Notes under the pieces: generated by a model
What the model saw: the letters and a program-made list of their open reading frames with translations, nothing else
What the model was told of the DNA's origin: nothing
The model's database searches: none
Part shown: in pieces, positions 32,332 to 43,059 of the stretch
Numbering within the stretch: the stretch's first letter is position 1
Layout: every line of letters starts with the position of its first letter
Assembly (NCBI GenBank): GCA_950097015.1
Contig: CATNEN010000001.1
Span: 13,909,501-13,973,500, forward strand
Source: Macrostomum hystrix
Taxonomy: Eukaryota; Platyhelminthes; Macrostomidae
DNA length: 64,000 nucleotides
Direction of reading: 5' to 3'
Position numbers and translations under genes: made by a program

Positions 32332-35300
32332 ATGCTCAAAGAACTCAGACCCAGTGTGAGTTATGAAATAAGCAGCCCAGTCGAGACAAACACATTCGTC
32401 TGTCCAATGAGACGTCGCCGAGAGGATCAGTGCAGAGTTCTGCTCAACCCGGTTAAGGAGCCGGAGGACCCCCATGCCAAGTGTAAGGCTGTTGCGGACA
32501 TGATGGTCAGGCTGGTTTGCCGGGTCCTGCAGGAAATAAATCGCCGAGAAGAGGCCAGGGCTGCAAAGAAGGCTAAAAACGAGGAGTGCCTGGTGGGAAA
32601 CTACTGCCCAATACGGATGAAGCAACTGGCCCAGTTCAACATAGCCACACATCAGACTCGGGCAGTGCCACATTATTATAAGAGGTTCGAGAAATTTGAC
32701 GCAGCAGATCAGCACCTGGACGAACACCAGGTGAGACCGATACTGATGGAACAATTCTCCATGATGTGCTAATACTCGTAGTTTCTGACCATGGAAACCT
32801 CCAAGATGGATTTGGGAGCACTGTCGAGGATTTGGGGCTTAAAGTCCAGGATTTGGGAGCGCTATCTGTTTAAAATGAACAATAATAACAAGCCAGCCTG
32901 TTCGATTGCGATCGACATTCTATCACCAGTGTACATCTCGTGTGTACAGTCCCAAAGTACGCACTAATGTTGAACAGCGACACAACATTCACCATTCAAT
33001 AAGGAAAAAACAAGCGGACATCACACAAAATTATTGCAAGGGAGTAAAAATCACATCATTAATAATCAAATTCTTAAACATCACTTGCATAAAAATGTAG
33101 TCTCCTTAAAGTATGTGACATTTGGCACTATTGGCATTCAGAAGCCAAAGAACGGCTTCGGGACGCTCACCAGGTTCGAAATCCACTTGGAAGCTTGGAT
33201 CTCTTCAATGATTTAATCCGCGAGTTGGCCTCTAACTTACGGACGATACGGTCTCGCCGATAACATCGATAGCCTTTCCGTTGTACGCAATGAGCTTCTT
33301 GGTTGATGACTGCAGCGGTGACCAGTTTCCCAGCTTTCTGAGGGTTCGCTCCGACAAGATGGACACCTTGGCTCCGGATTTAACGAGCAGGTTGAGCCAG
33401 ATGCCTGCACCGTCAACCAGCAGCGGATTCTCACGACCTCAGCGAATTTGGTGCCCTGTGACCTGCACACCCGGCTGAAGTGATTTGCCTTTCCGCAGGC
33501 GTGACATGTCCTGCCATCAGCCAGAAATCGATCGAAAACCGCTCGGCCCGGCCCTCCAACATTCCTGTCAGGTTGCAGTCGAATTTTCTTGACCTCTTCC
33601 TCCGGTTGGACACTGGCCGCTGTTGCGCCTGCGGTCTCGATTGCGCTGACTTCAGCGTTGCTGGTCTTCCACTGCGGGCTCAGGGTCACCGCGTTCTGGA
33701 GTGTCAGGCCATCCTCGATCAGCAGGCGCTCTTGAAATTCGCCTGTCGCTGACCTTCACCAATCTGGTCCCGGATCATTTCTTCCATCATGCCCCGGAAC
33801 TCACATGAGCCCGCCAGAGTGTACAATGCCGCCACGAAGTCCGCAATCTTCTCACACGGCGAGTGTTGCCTGGAGTTTTGTCGGAGCCGGAGTCCTCGTC
33901 GCAGCCACTGCAGCGAAGATTCCCTGCCCTTTAGCACCCAGGCAGTACAGCAGCAGCGCGCGCCTCTTCGCCTCCGGCAAAGTATCGTAGACGGCTGCCA
34001 GGATGTAGTTCTCCAACAAAACTTTACGGCCTCGCCGGTCGTCCCGGCTGCGGCAGGAATTGATCCGGGGCACTTCTGCTGGGCTGTCACCCACCATGTC
34101 TTGCGACTTGCATCTGCACTTTGCAGTTTTGCGCTGTTGGTTCGGGCTTGGTGTGGCGGTCAGACAGGCCTGCAGTCAGCCTGTTTAGCAGACGAAACTC
34201 TCAATGCCAAGTCGGCTCATCACTTTTATTTTTATATATTCGATTGCGATCGATATTCTATCAGCAGTGTACATCTTTGATGTGTACAGTCACAAAGTAT
34301 GCACTAATATTGAACAGCGACACAACACTATCGAGGGTTTGGGGCTTAATATCTAGGTTTTAGGAGCGCTATCAACAATTTCGCGTTGAGCACCCAGGAT
34401 TGGGGATTAGAATTGAGGATATACGGTTAAAAGTTAAGGATTTAGGAGCACTTCTGGTGATTCGAGGAGACCTTGGTAATCAGATCGGGGCCAGCCCCTT
34501 GTTCTGTACTAACGAGAGCTAACCCCTGTATATGTTGAATGCATGGGTCCCAATTTCTACAATTGTTAAAATCATCTATCTCTATTTCAGATTAGACCGA
34601 ATAAAAAGTTAATGTCTTCTTCAACGCAGCAAACTCCGAAGCCCATAATGCTGTCGACACTGCGAAATCAACAGTTGCAGCAGCAGCTACCACAGCCGCA
34701 ACAGCAGCAGCAGCTACAACAGCAGCAACAGCACCTGCTACCACAGCAGCAGCAACAAGAGCAGCAACAGCAGAAGCAGCTACCACAGCAGCTACCACAG
34801 CAGGAACAAGAGCAGCAGCTTCCACAGAAGCGGCAACAGCAGCAGCTAGAACAGAAGCAGCCAAAGCAGCAGCTAGAACAGAAGCAGCCAAAGCAGCAGC
34901 TAGAACAGCAGCAGCCAAAGCAGCAGCTAGAACAGCAGCAGCCAAAGCAGCAGCTAGAACAGAAGCAGCCAAAACAGCAGCTAGAACAGCAGCAGCCAAA
35001 GCAGCAGCTAGAACAGCAGCAGCTAGAACAGCAGCAGCCAAAGCAGCAGCTAAAACAGAAGCAGCCAAAGCAGCAGCTAGAACAAAAGCTGCCAAAGCAG
35101 CAGCTAGAACAGAAGCAGCCAAAGCAGCAGCTAGAACAGAAGCAGCCAAAGCAGCAGCTAGAACAGCAGCAGCCAAAGCAGCAGCTAGAACAGCAGCAGC
35201 CAAAGCATCAGCTAGAACAGCAGCAGCCAAAGCATCAGCTAGAACAGCAGCAGCCAAAGCATCAGCTAGAACAGAAGCAGCCAAAGCATCAGCTAGAACA

Positions 35301-38300
35301 GAAGCAGCCAAAGCAGCAGCTAGAAAAGCAGCAGCCAAAGCAGCAGCTTGAACAGAAGCAGCCAAAACAGCAGCTAGAACAGAAGCAGCCAAAGCAGCAG
35401 CTAGAACAGAAGCAGCCAAAGCAGCAGCTAGAACAGAAGCAGCCAAAACAGCAGCTAGAAAAGCAGCAGCCAAAGCATCAGCTAGAACAGAAGCAGCCAA
35501 AGCAGCAGCTAGAACAGAAGCAGCTAAAGCATCAGCTAGAACAGAAGCAGCCAAAGCGGCAGCTAGAACAGCAGCAGCCAAAGCAGCAGCTAGAACAGCA
35601 GCAGCCAAAGCAGCAGCTAGAACAGAAGCAGCCAAAGCAGCAGCTAGAACAGAAGCAGCCAAAGCAGCAGCTAGAACAGAAGCAGCCAAAGCATCAGCTA
35701 GAACAGAAGCAGCCAAAGCAGCAGCTAGAACAGAAGCAGCCAAAGCATCAGCTAGAACAGAAGCAGCCAAAGCAGCAGCTAGAACAGAAGCAGCCAAAAC
35801 AGCAGCTAGAACAGCAGCAGCTAGAACAGCAGCAGCCAAAGCAGCAGCCAAAGCAGCAGCTAGAACAGAAGCAGCCAAAGCAGCAGCTAGAACAGAAGCA
35901 GCCAAAGCAGCTGCTAGAACAGCAGCAGCCAAAGCAGCAGCTAGAACAGCAGCAGCCAAAGCATCAGCTAGAACAGAAGCAGCCAAAACAGCAGCTAGAA
36001 CAGCAGCAGCCAAAGCAGCAGCTAGAACAGAAGCAGCCAAAGCAGCAGCTAGAACAGAAGCAGCCAAAGCATCAGCTAGAACAGAAGCAGCCAAAGCATC
36101 AGCTAGAACAGAAGCAGCCAAAGCATCAGCTAGAACAGAAGCAGCCAAAGCAGCAGCTAGAACAGAAGCAGCCAAAACAGCAGCTAGAACAGCAGCAGCC
36201 AAAGCAGCAGCCAAAGCAGCAGCTAGAACAGAAGCAGCCAAAGCAGCAGCTAGAACAGAAGCAGCCAAAGCAGCTGCTAGAACAGCAGCAGCCAAAGCAG
36301 CAGCTAGAACAGCAGCAGCCAAAGCATCAGCTAGAACAGAAGCAGCCAAAACAGCAGCTAGAACAGCAGCAGCAAAAGCAAGAGCAACAACAGCAAAAGC
36401 AAAAGCAGCAGCTAGAACAGCAGCAGCCAAAGCAGCAGCTAGAACAGAAGCAGCCAAAGCGGCAGCTAGAACAGCAGCAGCCAAAGCAGCAGCTAGAACA
36501 GAAGCAGCCAAAGCAGCAGCTAGAACAGAAGCAGCCAAAGCAGCAGCTAGAACAGAAGCAGCCAAAGCATCAGCTAGAACAGAAGCAGCCAAAGCATCAG
36601 CTAGAACAGAAGCAGCCAAAGCAGCAGCTAGAACAGAAGCAGCCAAAGCAGCAGCTAGAACAGAAGCAGCCAAAGCAGCAGCTAGAACAGAAGCAGCCAA
36701 AGCATCAGCTAGAACAGAAGCAGCCAAAGCAGCAGCTAGAACAGAAGCAGCCAAAACAGCAGCTAGAAAAGCAGCAGCCAAAGCATCAGCTAGAACAGCA
36801 GCAGCCAAAGCAGCAGCTAGAACAGCAGCAGCAAAAGCAAGAGCAACAACAGCAAAAGCAAAAGCAGCAGCTAGAACAGCAGCAGCCAAAGCAGCAGCTA
36901 GAACAGAAGCAGCCAAAGCAGCAGCTTGAACAGAAGCAGCCAAAGCATCAGCTAGAACAGCAGCAGCCAAAGCAGCAGCTAGAACAGCAGCAGCATAAGC
37001 AGCAGCTAGAACAGAAGAAGCAAAAGCAGCAGCAGCAAAAGCAAGAGCTTCAACAGAAGAAGCAAAAGCAGCAGCAGCAAAAGCAAGAGCTACAACAACA
37101 ACAGCAGCAGCAGCAGCAGGAAAAGCAGCAGCTAAAGCAGCAGCTAAAGCAGCAGCAGCAGCAGCAAAAGCAGCAGCAGCAGCAGCAAAAGCAGCAGCAG
37201 CAGCAGGAAAAGCAGCAGCTAAAGCAGCAGCAGCAGCAGCAAAAGCAGCAACAGCAGCAGGAAAAGCAACAGCTACAACAGCAGCAGCTACAACAGAAGA
37301 AGCAAAAGCAGCTGCAAAAGCTGCTGCTAAAACAGCAGCAGCAACAAGCAAAAGTTTCGCATCAGCCCACAGCCGCTGAAGTTGATGAGGCTATCAAGCA
37401 GTCAGCCGACGAAGAGAAGGTTTTGGCAAAGAAGCGGTTGTCCGACAGCAATGGTAGGAAAGTAGTCCCCTCTACATCCCTCGGTAGAGGGGATTTGCCA
37501 GGGCACCACGACAATACGGAGACGACGGCCCCCACACAACCACAAGATGGCCCCCAGCCTACACCCACCCGGTCCCAGAACCCCCGCCCGACCCCAAACC
37601 AAGGGCGCCTCCGATCCTTTACCAGACCCCAAATCAAGCACCCCACCGGGTACCAAGACCCACCAAGGCCCCCAACGATCCTGCACCCCATCCGATTCCA
37701 GGGCCCCCACCTATCCTGCAACCCATCCGATACCAAGGCCCCCTCCTATACTGTACCCTATCCCATACAAAGGCCCCACCTATCCTGCACCCCATCCGAT
37801 ACCAAGGCCCCCTCCTATACTGTACCCTATCCCATACCAAGGCCCCACCTATCCTGCACCCCATCCGATACCAAGGCCCCCTCCTTTACTGCACCCTATC
37901 CCATACCAAGGCCCCACCTATCCTGCACCCCATCCGATACCAAGGCCCCCTCCTTTACTGCACCCTATCCCATACCAAGGCCCCACCTATCCTGCACCCC
38001 ATCCGACACCAAGGCCCTCCTATCCTGCACCCCATCCGATACCAAGGCCCCCTCCTTTACTGCACCCTATCCCATACCAAGGCCCCACCAATCCTGCACC
38101 CCATCCGATACCAAGGCCCCCTCCTTTACTGCACCCTATCCCATACCAAGGCCCCACCTATCCTGCACCCCATCCGATACCAAGGCCCCCTCCTTTACTG
38201 CACCTTATCCCATACCAAGGCCCCACCAATCCTGCACCCCATCCGATACCAAGGCGCCCTCCTTTACTGCACCCTATCCCATACCAAGGCCCCACCTATC

Positions 38301-38930
38301 CTGCACCCCATCCGATACCAAGGCCCCCTCTTATGCTGCACCTTATCCCATACCAAGGCCCCACCTATCCTGCACCCCATCCGACACCAAGGCCCTCCTA
38401 TCCTGCACCCCATCCGACACCAAGGCCCTCCTATCCTGCACCCCATCCCATACCAAGGCCCTCTTATCCTGCACTCCATCCGACACCAAGGCCCTCCTAT
38501 CCTGCACCCCATCTCATACAAAGGCTCCCTCCTATCCTGCACCCCATCCTTTACCACGGCTTCCGCCTATCCTGCACCCCATCCCTTTCCAAGGCTCCCT
38601 CCTATCCTGCACCCCATTCCTTACCAAGGCTCCCTTCTATCCTCCACCCCATCCTACTGATCGACTGAGCCACTGATCGGCGATCCGTGGTGGATAGGAT
38701 ATTACCCTGCGGAGTCTGACGAGTGTGCAGCATTGGCAGCAAGGCTTAAACTCGACCAACTGATGCAAGTATACGACAGGAAGCCGGCGGAGTGGGACGA
38801 ACACTGGGAGGCCTTCAAAGCATTTCAGGCTAAATTTCGAAAGAGATTTGCAGCCGAGACATCGGAGCTAGCTGAAGGCAAGCCAGAGAAGAGCCTACAG
38901 CCTTCATGTCACCAGCAACCAAGGTATTGA
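32332..38930 (+). CDS. Gene A: unrecognised Q/K/E-rich protein with coding minisatellite, three exons
   Basis: Exons 32332-32730, 34591-37453 and 38731-38930 join in frame (phases 0 and 1) to about 1153 residues. No known domain is recognised. Exon 1 (133 residues) has a basic MRRRRED motif, the block VKEPEDPHAKC and helical INRREEARAAKKAK. Exon 2 is mostly 9-residue repeats QLEQKQPKQ, likely a long charged coil, ending TAAEVDEAIKQSADEEKVLAKK. Exon 3 is KLDQLMQVYDRKPAEWDEHWEAF. The exon 1 donor CAG|GTGAGACC and the acceptor TTTCAG|ATTAGA are both conserved in paralogue B at 46.9 kb, which confirms the first intron. Exon 3 is inferred only from phase and the acceptor GTGTGCAG. Intron 1 holds an LTR element and intron 2 a 69-bp array. 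Function is unknown; the coil suggests a structural or scaffolding protein, which is a guess. Confidence 0.6.
32877..34327 (-). mobile_element. Degenerate LTR retrotransposon in gene A intron 1, 5-bp target duplication
   Basis: The LTR-like ends are 32877-32988 and 34182-34327. Both start TGTTTA and end CGACACAACA on the plus strand, and they share about 95 bp of matching sequence. CTATC flanks the element on both sides (32872-32876 and 34328-34332). Paralogue B has an uninterrupted intron here, so the insertion is later than the duplication. Inside are decayed gag and protease only. Confidence 0.75.
33237..34097 (-). pseudogene. Decayed gag and aspartic protease of the LTR element
   Basis: Minus-strand pieces in shifting frames include a capsid-like LLENYILAAVYDTLPEAKRR, then FVAALYTLAGSCEF. 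A zinc knuckle follows, CHACGKANHFSRVC. Last comes a retropepsin-like block in which the active-site Asp-Ser/Thr-Gly-Ala position reads KSGAKVSIL. At least two frameshifts separate the pieces. Reverse transcriptase and integrase are absent. Confidence 0.7.
34840..37020 (+). repeat. 27-bp coding minisatellite in gene A exon 2
   Basis: About 80 copies of CAGCTAGAACAGAAGCAGCCAAAG plus CAG or CAT encode QLEQKQPKQ/H. A few units are shortened or have variant blocks (QEQQQQKQKQ twice, about 470 bp apart). The frame is never broken across 2.2 kb. The antisense strand is also open (Ala/Leu/Val-rich), a by-product of the unit. Confidence 0.92.
37680..38650. repeat. 69-bp minisatellite in gene A intron 2
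   Basis: Units of about 69 bp consist of two related half-units, each with the core CATACCAAGGCCCC or CCGATACCAAGGCCCC followed by CTGCACCC. Shorter units occur near the right end. The array lies between the donor at 37453 and the acceptor at 38730. Confidence 0.9.
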
Positions 38931-39218
38931 TCGCGCATTGGATTAAGCAACAACTAATCAATTCCAAAATATACTTTTTAAATGTTGTTTCGAACCATGA
39001 TGCTGCCCAGGCACTTTTGTAAATATTGCTCAAGAAATAGTGGCCATAATATTGCCAATAAAAGAAAAAAATCTTTTTATTTTCATCAGCCTTGTTGCAC
39101 AAACGCTATTAAGTAGCATTTTGGTTTATTTTCATTTTTGAATGCATGAAATTACAGATCAAAATTACAATGAGCCTCAGGCTATTATACTCATACTGCG
39201 GTACGAATGAAAGAGAAT
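38931..39218. other. 3' flank of gene A
   Basis: AT-rich, non-coding. It contains CAATAAAAGA at about 39056-39065, a possible polyadenylation signal for gene A about 125 bp after its stop. Confidence 0.35.
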
Positions 39219-39692
39219 TCATTTTACAGAAGCAGAAAACTCGAGCACAACTCCATTAAACAGCTCCGGCTCGAATGTTACCCGATGTGGTCACTTAGAC
39301 TTGACTTCCTCCAACCAAAGTTGATGATGAATGAGGCTGAAAATTCGTCGTAGAGGTAATGGTGTTGATGCGAAACTGGGGCAGACTGGGCAATTGGCAA
39401 GTCCGCAATCAGTCGCACAACCTTCTTCCTCTCCGCGAGAGCTTCCTCCACGCTTCTGGCTCCACGGACAGACACGTGCCCGGTCGGGTACAACAGCGCG
39501 GTCACTCGAAGTTGCCGTGCTCCGCCCTTCATCACCACGGCAAGGGTTCGAGGATGAATCAGGCGATGTTGAATGTTGCTATACTGAGTGAGGCAGATGC
39601 AGAGTGATGAAATTCGTCAGCTGAAGCAGGTCCATCCTGGTCGCCAGAATGGCTCCAGTCACGATGTTTGTCACGCGAATTGTCGAGGCCAT
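39219..39692 (-). pseudogene. TBP-like (TATA-binding protein family) gene, frameshifted
   Basis: The minus strand from the ATG at 39692 reads MASTIRVTNIVTGAILATRMDL, matching the start of the first TBP-fold repeat (NIVSTVNLGCKLDL in TBP). After a +1 shift near 39600, YSNIQHRLIHPRTLAVVMKGG and RVTALLYPTGHVSVRGARSVE match the ALIFSSGKMVCTGAKSE strand-turn-helix. After another shift near 39285, VTFEPELFNGVV matches YEPELFPGL of the second repeat. The frame then ends after about seven more residues, so most of repeat two is missing. With two shifts and a truncation it is probably a dead paralogue. A clean TATA box upstream argues that it was a gene with its own promoter, not a processed copy. A short unseen intron cannot be fully excluded. 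Confidence 0.6.
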
Positions 39693-39738
39693 TTTCAGAC
39701 GGTCGAGCGAAGTGTCGGTGCCTGCTGCAGATAGCTAC

Positions 39739-39745
39739 TTTTATA
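39739..39745 (-). promoter_or_regulatory. TATA box upstream of the TBP-like gene
   Basis: TATAAAA on the minus strand lies about 50 bp upstream of the ATG at 39692, leaving room for a leader of about 20 nt. Confidence 0.5.
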
Positions 39746-39842
39746 GCACCATAGCGGCGTGGCGGCAGCCAATCAGCGTAGAGCGCCACCTTGGGCAGGG
39801 CAGTACGTACTTCGTGGCACTGGGAAAGTCCAAGTGAGTTAG

Positions 39843-40082
39843 GTCATAGACTGGCTGCAGCAATATGCGGGACAGAAATTGGCACTTGACATCCCCTTTG
39901 CTAAAGACCGCGCCTTGGAGGTGAGAGATATCGCTCCAAAGGCAGGAGTAGGGTCAGTAGCCACTTCGGTCCCAGTCGAGGCCATGTCGGTTATTCGTGA
40001 GCCAACGGCAGGTTCGGGGCTGTCCTTTGTCCAAAAAGCTCAAAGCAATGCTGTGGTCGGTAGCAATAGTAATGAGTCATAG
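39843..40082 (+). CDS. Orphan exon-like ORF
   Basis: This is an open frame of 79 codons after an acceptor-like GAGTTAG. It reads VIDWLQQYAGQKLALDIPFAKDRALEVRD and ends SNSNES before a stop. Its composition is protein-like, but no family is recognised. It could be a last exon of gene A or of a lost gene; phase does not join cleanly to gene A exon 3. Confidence 0.3.
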   Translation, partial: VIDWLQQYAGQKLALDIPFAKDRALEVRDIAPKAGVGSVATSVPVEAMSVIREPTAGSGLSFVQKAQSNAVVGSNSNES

Positions 40083-40259
40083 TTCTTTAATCACAAAATC
40101 CTCTCTCTTGTACAGGCGCGGAAATCCTTTAAAGCCAATGATAATCATCTTGGCCACTTGATCCAACAAAACTCGCCCAACCATGTTGAGACTGCTTCTT
40201 CTTATCGTCTTGAAGTCGAGGCTATTTCGAGCTCCTCCGGCATAGTATTGTATCTCCTA
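40083..40259. other. No feature recognised
   Basis: Short intergenic stretch between the orphan ORF and the GC-rich block. Confidence 0.3.
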
Positions 40260-40860
40260 GGTTGGGTCAGGCCAGAGAGGGTGGATCGGGTGGGGTAGGG
40301 GGGTCGCCCGAAGACACCCAGGTCGTCGACCCACGGGTAGCTAGGGACGGAGAGAGGCGCGAAGTTTCGCAGCCGAGGATTGTGAGGAGTGGTTTCCCCG
40401 CGGCACCCAGAAAATGAAGAAGACTGTAACGACTCGGTCTTACCCGCACAAGTGCGACACAGTGCGTGGCCGGCTATTTACTCGCTCGAAGTACTCGTGA
40501 GAATTGTTGGGTGCCGTAGTTTCGGCTCTTACTGATGTTCAGGGTATTATTCCGGTTCCCGAGCGCCAGATGAGAAAGGCCGCTCGGGCTAAAATACCCC
40601 GGGCCCAGCCAGGGGGGCGGCAGCCTAAGCCGCGGCTAACGCGACACAAAACAGAATACACGCACAAAAAGGGTGGGGTTGAGGCTCAAGGCCTCCCTCA
40701 GCCAGGCCGGCGGAGGGGCGGGTGGCTCGCTCTGACCAAGCGGCTAGCCCACCCCACCTCCCCCGGCCCACGGCCCGCACAGCGCCTGGCCGATCAATAG
40801 GTTCAGAAAAAGGCTCCGCATCATTACCGCCCAGCGGATCAAGCGTTTCTCGCCTCGGTG
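40260..40860. other. GC-rich block of unknown origin
   Basis: The G+C content rises sharply against AT-rich flanks, with G-runs (GGGTGGGGTAGGGGGG) and C-runs. A frame at 40504-40800 is open but strongly Pro/Arg/Gly-biased. It may be a 5' part of a non-LTR retrotransposon or a SINE-like insertion; no motif decides. Confidence 0.3.
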
Positions 40861-41820
40861 TGTTGAGAAAAGTAGCAATTTTGTCAAGGTTTTTTTCCTA
40901 ACTTTGCATGAATTGCATATAATTATATGGAAAATTACAACCATTGTTGTGCATGATAATTGACACCCCGTTATCATGCTCTTAAAAATCTGAGCTAGAT
41001 TACTTTGTATATCGACACTCTTGATTTTATGCACAAGTGTTCCTTCACTGTTTATTAGTTGTATGGATTTCAATCTGAGATTTCAGTTTCAGGCTTATGC
41101 AAGAAAACTTCTCCAGTTTGTCGTGACACAATTGTAGTTTCTCGATACTTTACCCTGTATTCTAATGAGCTTGTGTATTTAATTTTCACCTACGTTGTAC
41201 AAGGGCGCGAAAGCTGAATCTGAGATCAAGGTGTGGAAATGTTGTGTCAGTGCGGAAAAATTCTCGGTATTTTACATCATAAAACATGGTGGAGCTGAAT
41301 GTCATGATTTGTTCATGAAATTTCACTCACTAAAGCAGTAGGGTAGTAGCTAAGCTGTTTTGTTTTTATATTCACTCACAACGTACGTAGATTATCACTT
41401 ACCCTTATGGGATTGGAAAAACTAGCCCCTCCTAAACCCACCCATTTTTGCGGATTAGCGTTACTGGCCTCGATTGTGCAAAAATTCACTCGACTGTACA
41501 GGCTGGCAATTCAATGTTTGCTGTTGATTTGTTCAGACTTGAGTTGATAAAAAAATTCTTCGATTTCTTTGAACAAAAAATGGAAGTCAAGCAAATTCTC
41601 AAGCAAAGCAAACGATGCAGGCAGGGGCACTGGTGTGTACTGGCGCCGCAGGCTGGGCGCTGACGTTGCAGGCAAAGCACTGAAGTTGTAGGCTGACCAC
41701 TGACGTCGCAGGCAGAGCACCGACGTCACCAGCAGAGCACCGACGTCGCAGCCAGGGCGCTGATATCGCCAGGCTTTGGCGCTGCGACGATACCCATCGC
41801 CTTAATTGTACCTGCCGACA
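40861..41820. other. No gene recognised
   Basis: AT-rich and then, from about 41640, a short array-like stretch of GACGTCGCAGGCAGAGCACC words (41660-41760). If the polypurine tract at 41830 is real, the right part of this stretch could be LTR sequence. Confidence 0.3.
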
Positions 41821-41828
41821 GAGGCGGC

Positions 41829-43012
41829 CCATGTCCCCCTCCCAGAATGCCAGGTTAAGTACAAACAAAAAACATACGGCACAAATAAGCCCTACACCAA
41901 AACGAACATACAGTAAAGTACGAGGTAAAAAATACGCAGCTAGTAAGGCTTGGGGCCCCTTCGACCACTTACACCGAACAGTTTGACGCAAATGAAAATC
42001 CGGTGATTCCACCAAGCCTGCTGCTGGATGCCGCTTGCTCGCGTCACTGGCGTCAGTACAGCACAGGCTGGCCATAGCGCTCAGGCTTTCGGCTTGTCCT
42101 GCCGGACCTTCGCGGCTCGAACTCTACCTCCACTTGCTCCTGCTGCTCCCGCGGCTGCTCGCCTTACGCATCTGGGTTAGGCCTCGCTGGGTCTTGCGAC
42201 TGGTGTCCAGGATGCCAGTCTTCCTCAAGTTCTTCCTCATCTGATCTTGCTCGAGATCTTCAGCTTCGGGCTCGACGTCGTCCGGCTCGGTTTCCGGCAC
42301 TTCCTACTCCTGTGCCTGGCACTTCCGGAGGTTGTTGAAGTGGACGACTTTCATTTTTCTCCGGTTTGACGCATTCTCCACATTCAACAGAACCTCGGAG
42401 ATTTTGGAGAGAACTTACACTGGACCACGCCAACTGATGTGGAACTTCGCTGCTTCGTCGGGCTTCAGTGCGGGGCTGTAGATAAAGACGCGGTCGCCCT
42501 CCTTGATGTCGGAACCACGAGTTCTTTTATCGTAGTGGTCCTTCTGCCGCCTTTGATACGTGTTTAGCTGCACCCGAGCGGCGCCATGAGCAGTCTGCAA
42601 TTTGATTTCCAGCTCTTGGACGAATTGCACATGTGAGCTCACGCGCTGTGCCGGCTGGTCAGACAGATCGATAAGGCAGGCGCATCTCAGAACCATAGAC
42701 CATGTAATGGGGCGTGTAGCCTGTGGCTTTGTGGACGCTCGATCGGTACGCCATCAACGCTGAACTAACAAACTCTTCCCAGTTGTTCCGTCCGAAGTCT
42801 TTTAAGCAGCACTTAAGCATGGACTTCAAGCTCTTGTTGAAGTTTTTCGACCTGTCAATTTCCGCTTGGATGGCAGGCTGTAGTCCGCGACTTCCTGATC
42901 TCGAGCATCCGGCATGTTTCGCGCACGATTTGCGACTCGAAGTTTCTTTCTTGGCCACTGTGCAGCGTATTCGGTCAACCATGCTGACTAATCCATCTGT
43001 CGAACAGGACAT
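41829..43012 (-). pseudogene. Ty3/Gypsy integrase fragment with polypurine tract
   Basis: The minus strand encodes the end of a Gypsy integrase: the block FGRNNWEEFVSSALMAYRSS, then TGYTPHYMVYGSEMRLP, which marks the end of the catalytic core. After a frameshift it continues DHYDKRTRGSDIKEGDRVFIYSP and the GPV of the C-terminal domain. Downstream on the same strand GGGAGGGGGACA (41834-41845) looks like a polypurine tract, which would put a 3' LTR start near 41832. The reverse transcriptase is missing. It is unrelated by position to the gag-protease element at 33 kb, but could be from the same family. Confidence 0.8.
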
Positions 43013-43059
43013 TTGCCACCGTCGTCACTTTCTGGCTTGCTCGCAAGCCAGAGAATAAA

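Noticed and set aside
34592-37351. Minus-strand Ala/Leu/Val-rich frame of about 920 codons
   Set aside because: It is the antisense reading of the gene A coding minisatellite. The sense strand has conserved splice sites in a paralogue.
39559-39789. Minus-strand ORF overlapping the TBP-like start
   Set aside because: It is in another frame from the TBP-like segments and has no recognisable domain.
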